A stretch of 64,000 nucleotides of DNA from Nocardioides cavernae (GTDB lineage Bacteria; Actinomycetota; Actinomycetes; Propionibacteriales; Nocardioidaceae). Below the pieces are notes generated by a model. That model searched no databases. It had not been told where the DNA came from and was given only the letters and a program-made list of their open reading frames with translations. This document shows, piece by piece, positions 60,068 to 64,000 of this stretch (the stretch's first letter is position 1; the number at the start of each line of letters is the position of its first letter). The translations under genes and the position numbers were made by a program. The DNA lies in the NCBI RefSeq assembly GCF_013410035.1, contig NZ_JACCBW010000001.1:1240001-1304000 (forward strand), in the 5' to 3' direction.

Positions 60068-63000
60068 TGGACGTCTTCGACATCGCCGCCGACCTGGCGC
60101 CCGGCACCACCCTGCTCGAGGCGAGCGCCGGCACCGGCAAGACCTGGACGATCGCCGCGCTGGTGACCAAGCAGGTCGCACTGGGCTCGCCGCTCGACGA
60201 GATGCTGGTGGTCACCTTCACCCGCGCCGCGAGCCAGGAGCTGCGCGAGCGCGTGCGCCGCCAGCTCGACGAGGCCGGCCAGGTGCTCGCGGGCACGTTC
60301 CCCCGCGACCCCGCCAACCGCCTGCACGACTGGCTCCTCGACACCGACGACGCAGGACGCGCGCTGCGCCGCGAGCGACTCACCACCGCGCTCGTGTCCT
60401 TCGACGCCGCGACGATCGCGACCATCCACCAGTTCTGCCAGCTCGTGCTGCGCAGCCTCGGGGTGGCGGGCGACACCGACGCCTCGGCCACCCTCGTCGA
60501 GGACCTCGAGCAGCTGACCGCCGAGACCGTGGACGACCTCTACCTCGCGACCTTCGCCCAGGAGGAGTCGCCTCCGTGGTCGCGCGCCGCCGCCCTCGAG
60601 CTCGCGCGGTCCGTGGTCGGCGACCCGCGGGCGGTGGTCGAGCCTTCAGACGTGCTCACCGACGCGCCGGACTCGACGGCGGCGATGCGTGTGCGCTTCG
60701 CCAGCCAGGTGCTCGACGAGGTCGACCGTCGCAAGCGCCGCCTCGGGATCCTCAGCTACGACGACCTGCTGAGCCAGCTCGCCGACGCGCTGGAGGAGAC
60801 CACCGCGGCCGCACGCCGCCGCATGCAGCACCGCTGGAAGCTCGTCCTCATCGACGAGTTCCAGGACACCGACCCGGTCCAGTGGCAGGTGTTCCAGCGC
60901 GCGTTCTCCGCCACGACCACCATGGTGCTCATCGGCGACCCCAAGCAGGCGATCTACGCCTTCCGCGGGGGCGACGTCGTCACCTACCTCCAGGCCGCCG
61001 AGACCGCGTCCACCACCCAGACGCTCGGGGTCAACTGGCGCTCGGACCGTCCGCTCCTGCGGTCGGTCCACGCGGTGCTCGAGGGTGCCCAGCTCGGCGA
61101 CGAGCGCATCGTCGTCCACCCGGTCGACGCCCACCTCGCCGACTCGCGGCTGGTGGGCGCCGGGGCGCCGTTCCGCCTCCGCGTGGTGCGGCGCACCGAG
61201 CTCGGCAAGGGGCCCCGGTCGAAGCCCCCGGTCGCGGTGTGGCGCGACCACGTCATCACCGACACCGCCCACGACATCAAGCGCCTGATCGAGTCGGCGC
61301 CGACGTTCGACGGCCGACCCCTGCAGCCGGGTGACGTCGCCGTGCTCGCCGCCCGGCGCAACGAGCTCGAGGCGGTGCAGCACGCGCTCGCCGAGGTCGG
61401 GGTGCCCTCGGTCGTCAACGCCGGCGGCTCGGTCTTCCACACCCCGGCGGCCGGCGAGTGGGTCACCCTGCTGGAGGCGCTCGAGCAGCCGCACCGCGCC
61501 GACCGGGTCCGCGCGGCCGCGCTGACGTCGTTCTTCGGCCACAGCGCCGCCTCCCTCGACGCCGGCGGCGACGCGCTGACCGACGACCTGGCCGCCCGCG
61601 TCCGCACCCTGGCCGACGTGTTCACCCAGCGAGGGGTCGCCGCCGTGGTCGAGTCGGCGGCCGTCGACGGGCTCACCGCGCGGGTGCTCGCCCGGGTCGG
61701 CGGGGAGCGCACCCTCACCGACCTGCGCCACGTCGGGGAGTCGTTGCTCCGGGTCGCCACCGAGGAGCGGCTCGGCCTCGTCGGGCTGCTCGCGTGGCTG
61801 CGCGAGCAGGTCGCCGACGACAAGCTCGAGGTCGCCTCCGAGCGCACCCGCCGCCTCGACTCCGACGCCGAGGCCGTCCAGCTCGTCACCATCCACGGCA
61901 GCAAGGGCCTGCAGTGGCCGGTGGTCTACCTCCCCACCCTGTGGAACCGCTACACCGGCCGCGACCCCGTCGTGCCGCTCTTCCACGACGACCGGGGACG
62001 ACGCTGCCGCGACGTCGGCGGGCCGAGCCCGCACCACCGCGAGGCGCTGCGCCGTCACTGGCGCGAGGACGCCGGCGAGTCGCTGCGGCTGCTCTACGTC
62101 GCGATGACGCGGGCGCAGTCGCAGGTCGTCGCGTGGTACGCCGCGGCCGACCGCAACACCCCCGACTCGCCCCTCCACCGGATGCTCTTCGGACGCCGGC
62201 CGGGGATGGCCCCCGTCCCGGACGCGCAGGCGCTCGTCGACGAGGACCGGCTGATGACGATCCTCGCCGCGTGGCAGGACGCCGGAGGCCCAAGCGTCGA
62301 GCCGGCCGTCCTCACCCCTCCCGACCCGACGCCGCTCGAGCGCTCGACCGCCCGCCTCGGCGTCCGGTCGTTCACGCGCGCGGTCGACACGACGTGGCGT
62401 CGCACCTCCTACTCCTCGCTGTCGGCGTCGAGCGCGGCCCACGCCGCCGCCGCGCTGTCCGAGCCCGAGGTGGTGCCCGACCAGGACTCCGCCGTCGCCG
62501 CCGACGACCTGCTCCTCGTCGCCGACGAGGGCGACGGCGGTGTGGCGGCCTCGGCCGCGTCCGTGCCGTCGCCCATGGCCGACCTCCCCGTCGGCGCCAC
62601 CTTCGGCTCGCTGGTCCACGCCGTGCTCGAGCACGCCGACCCGGCGGCCGACGACTTCCGCGCCGAGCTGCTGCGGCTCGTCGAGGAGCAGCTCGTGTGG
62701 TGGCCGGTCGACCTCGACCCGGGCGAGCTCGCGGACGCGCTCGTCGCCGTGTGCAGCAGCCCGCTCGGCCCGCTCGCGGCAGACCGCACCCTGCTGTCCC
62801 TGGGGCTGCCCGACCGGCTCCGCGAGCTCGACTTCGAGGTGCCGCTGGCGGGTGGCGACACCGGCGTCGGTGCCGACGACGTACGCCTCGGCGACCTGGC
62901 GCCGCTGCTGCGGCGCCACCTGCCGGAGGGCGACGCGGTCCGCGTCTACGCCGACGCCCTCGACGACGACCCCGACCTCGCCGCCCAGTCCCTCCGCGGC

Positions 63001-63414
63001 TACCTCACCGGCTCGATCGACGTCGTGCTCCGGCTCGACGTGGACGGCGCCGAGCGCTTCCTGACCGTCGACTACAAGACCAACTGGCTGGGCCCGGTCG
63101 ACCAGCCGCTGACCGCCCACGACTACCGGCCCGAGATGCTCGACGAGGCGATGGCGCACTCCGACTACCCGCTCCAGGCCCTCCTCTACACCGTCGTGCT
63201 GCACCGCTTCCTGCGGTGGCGGCTGCCCGGCTACGACCCCGCCACGCACCTCGGCGGCGTGCTCTACCTCTACCTCCGCGGCATGTGCGGCCCGGAGACC
63301 CCCGTCGTCGACGGCGGGCCGTGCGGGGTGTTCTCCTGGCGTCCGCCGGTGGCGCTGGTGGAGGAGCTGTCCGACCTGCTCGACGGCGTACGTCCGGGGG
63401 TGGGCGCGCGATGA
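60067..63414 (+). CDS. recB: Exodeoxyribonuclease V, RecB subunit (1115 aa)
   Basis: 3'-5' helicase and nuclease of RecBCD. UvrD-type motifs: Walker A EASAGTGKTW (18-27), motif Ia VVTFTRAASQELRER, motif II LIDEFQDTDPVQW, motif IV SKGLQWPVVYLP (within HGSKGLQWP) and motif VI LLYVAMTRAQ. The C-terminal nuclease domain has the D-x-K motif VDYKTN (Asp1002, Lys1004). Start ATG overlaps recC by one base; stop overlaps recD (ATGA). Gene order recC-recB-recD is usual for actinobacteria with RecBCD. Confidence 0.95.
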   Translation: MDVFDIAADLAPGTTLLEASAGTGKTWTIAALVTKQVALGSPLDEMLVVTFTRAASQELRERVRRQLDEAGQVLAGTFPRDPANRLHDWLLDTDDAGRALRRERLTTALVSFDAATIATIHQFCQLVLRSLGVAGDTDASATLVEDLEQLTAETVDDLYLATFAQEESPPWSRAAALELARSVVGDPRAVVEPSDVLTDAPDSTAAMRVRFASQVLDEVDRRKRRLGILSYDDLLSQLADALEETTAAARRRMQHRWKLVLIDEFQDTDPVQWQVFQRAFSATTTMVLIGDPKQAIYAFRGGDVVTYLQAAETASTTQTLGVNWRSDRPLLRSVHAVLEGAQLGDERIVVHPVDAHLADSRLVGAGAPFRLRVVRRTELGKGPRSKPPVAVWRDHVITDTAHDIKRLIESAPTFDGRPLQPGDVAVLAARRNELEAVQHALAEVGVPSVVNAGGSVFHTPAAGEWVTLLEALEQPHRADRVRAAALTSFFGHSAASLDAGGDALTDDLAARVRTLADVFTQRGVAAVVESAAVDGLTARVLARVGGERTLTDLRHVGESLLRVATEERLGLVGLLAWLREQVADDKLEVASERTRRLDSDAEAVQLVTIHGSKGLQWPVVYLPTLWNRYTGRDPVVPLFHDDRGRRCRDVGGPSPHHREALRRHWREDAGESLRLLYVAMTRAQSQVVAWYAAADRNTPDSPLHRMLFGRRPGMAPVPDAQALVDEDRLMTILAAWQDAGGPSVEPAVLTPPDPTPLERSTARLGVRSFTRAVDTTWRRTSYSSLSASSAAHAAAALSEPEVVPDQDSAVAADDLLLVADEGDGGVAASAASVPSPMADLPVGATFGSLVHAVLEHADPAADDFRAELLRLVEEQLVWWPVDLDPGELADALVAVCSSPLGPLAADRTLLSLGLPDRLRELDFEVPLAGGDTGVGADDVRLGDLAPLLRRHLPEGDAVRVYADALDDDPDLAAQSLRGYLTGSIDVVLRLDVDGAERFLTVDYKTNWLGPVDQPLTAHDYRPEMLDEAMAHSDYPLQALLYTVVLHRFLRWRLPGYDPATHLGGVLYLYLRGMCGPETPVVDGGPCGVFSWRPPVALVEELSDLLDGVRPGVGAR

Positions 63415-64000
63415 ACGACACCTTCGAGCCCGTGGACGCCCACGACCGCGACCTCGCCCTCTCGGCGACCGGCCTGCTCGGCACCTTCAACGCCGCCGGC
63501 GTCCTGACCGCCGCCGACGTCCACGTCGCGACGACCCTGGGCGGCCTCGCCGGTGAGCGGGACGAGTCGGTGCTCCTGGCGATCGCGCTGTCCGTGCGGG
63601 CCGTGCGGCACGGGTCGGTCTGCCTCGACCTGGCCGCCGTGCCCGGCTCCCTCCCCGACGTCGATGTGCCGTGGCCCGCGCCTGCCGACTGGGCCCGCGC
63701 GGTGACCGGGAGCCCCGCGGTGGGCGCCGGCCTCGTGCACGTCGAGCACGGGCTGCTCTACCTCGACCGCTACCACGAGCAGGAGACCCAGGTGCTGGGC
63801 GACCTCCACGAGCGCGCGGCCGTGACCCACCTCGTCGACGCCGCGCTGCTCGACTCCGCCCTCGACCGGGTCTTCCCCGACGCGGCCTCCGCGGAGCAGC
63901 GCGCCGCGTGCCGCCGCGCGGCCACCCGGGCGACGACCGTCATCACCGGCGGTCCCGGCACCGGCAAGACCACCGCCGTCGCCGGCCTCCTCGCCGTCCT
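63411..64000 (+). CDS. recD: Exodeoxyribonuclease V, RecD subunit, N-terminal part
   Basis: About 196 codons are in the window. The helical N-terminal domain (LALSATGLLGTFNAAGVLTAADVHVATTLGGLAGE) is followed by AAACRRA and then Walker A GGPGTGKTT at the window edge. RecD is the 5'-3' helicase of RecBCD. ATG 63411 overlaps recB stop by four bases. The gene runs off the right end. Confidence 0.93.
   Translation, partial: MNDTFEPVDAHDRDLALSATGLLGTFNAAGVLTAADVHVATTLGGLAGERDESVLLAIALSVRAVRHGSVCLDLAAVPGSLPDVDVPWPAPADWARAVTGSPAVGAGLVHVEHGLLYLDRYHEQETQVLGDLHERAAVTHLVDAALLDSALDRVFPDAASAEQRAACRRAATRATTVITGGPGTGKTTAVAGLLAV

Overview
The window is about 73% G+C with strong third-position G/C bias and densely packed genes on both strands. 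The gene content (recBCD, GTP-type PEP carboxykinase, PucR, DUF6328 and CsbD proteins, many -10-adjacent leaderless starts) points to a soil actinobacterium, most like Nocardioidaceae (Nocardioides or a relative). This is inferred from gene content and composition, not from a marker gene. I see no insertion sequence, integrase, prophage or CRISPR array; the segment reads as ordinary chromosome with accessory metabolic islands.

Layout. 1-8.8 kb: the start of a HerA-like ATPase gene, a VapB-like/LytR_C gene pair, a CvrA-type K+/H+ antiporter, a three-gene WXG100 - EspG-like - alpha/beta-hydrolase-like set, a MoxR/CoxE pair, tRNA-Ser(UGA), a small PH-domain membrane protein and tRNA-Ser(GCU). 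8.9-10.3 kb: a 41-residue preprotein predicted to release an 11-residue peptide, beside a TrmB/PLD-like regulator and several perfect palindromes. 10.4-14.4 kb: two tandem PEP carboxykinase-like genes, the second altered at key catalytic positions; then tRNA-Arg(ACG). 15.5-30.6 kb: a PucR regulator and a large minus-strand operon for peptide uptake and breakdown: secreted-type serine hydrolase, DppA-like binding protein, DppB, a DppC-DppD fusion, DppF, a fusion of an S9 peptidase to a class C beta-lactamase fold, M20 peptidase, GNAT-like protein and dipeptide epimerase.

30.6-36.3 kb: a histidine kinase/response regulator pair followed by an alpha/beta hydrolase and a DrrAB-like ABC exporter, then another hydrolase and a SnoaL-like protein. 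36.5-45.3 kb: five regulators (GAF-PucR, MerR, GntR, HxlR, TetR) interleaved with a formylglycine-generating enzyme, a luciferase-like/FAD-oxidase fusion and a zinc alcohol dehydrogenase. 45.3-53 kb: ureohydrolase and 2,2-dialkylglycine decarboxylase-like genes, a GDSL hydrolase with a TetR, a chloroperoxidase-like hydrolase, a TetR/MFS efflux pair and an SRPBCC protein. 53-56.6 kb: small stress-type and membrane proteins and a MerR-DICT regulator. 56.7-64 kb: recC, recB and the start of recD.

How parts work together. The peptide operon is tied by repeated ATGA/GTGA overlaps, so import, hydrolysis and epimerisation of peptides (possibly muropeptides or D-residue peptides) are probably made together. 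Many regulators sit beside or divergent from one target gene with a visible inverted repeat over the promoter. At least fifteen genes have a TANNNT-like -10 hexamer 6-7 bases before the start codon, which predicts leaderless mRNAs.
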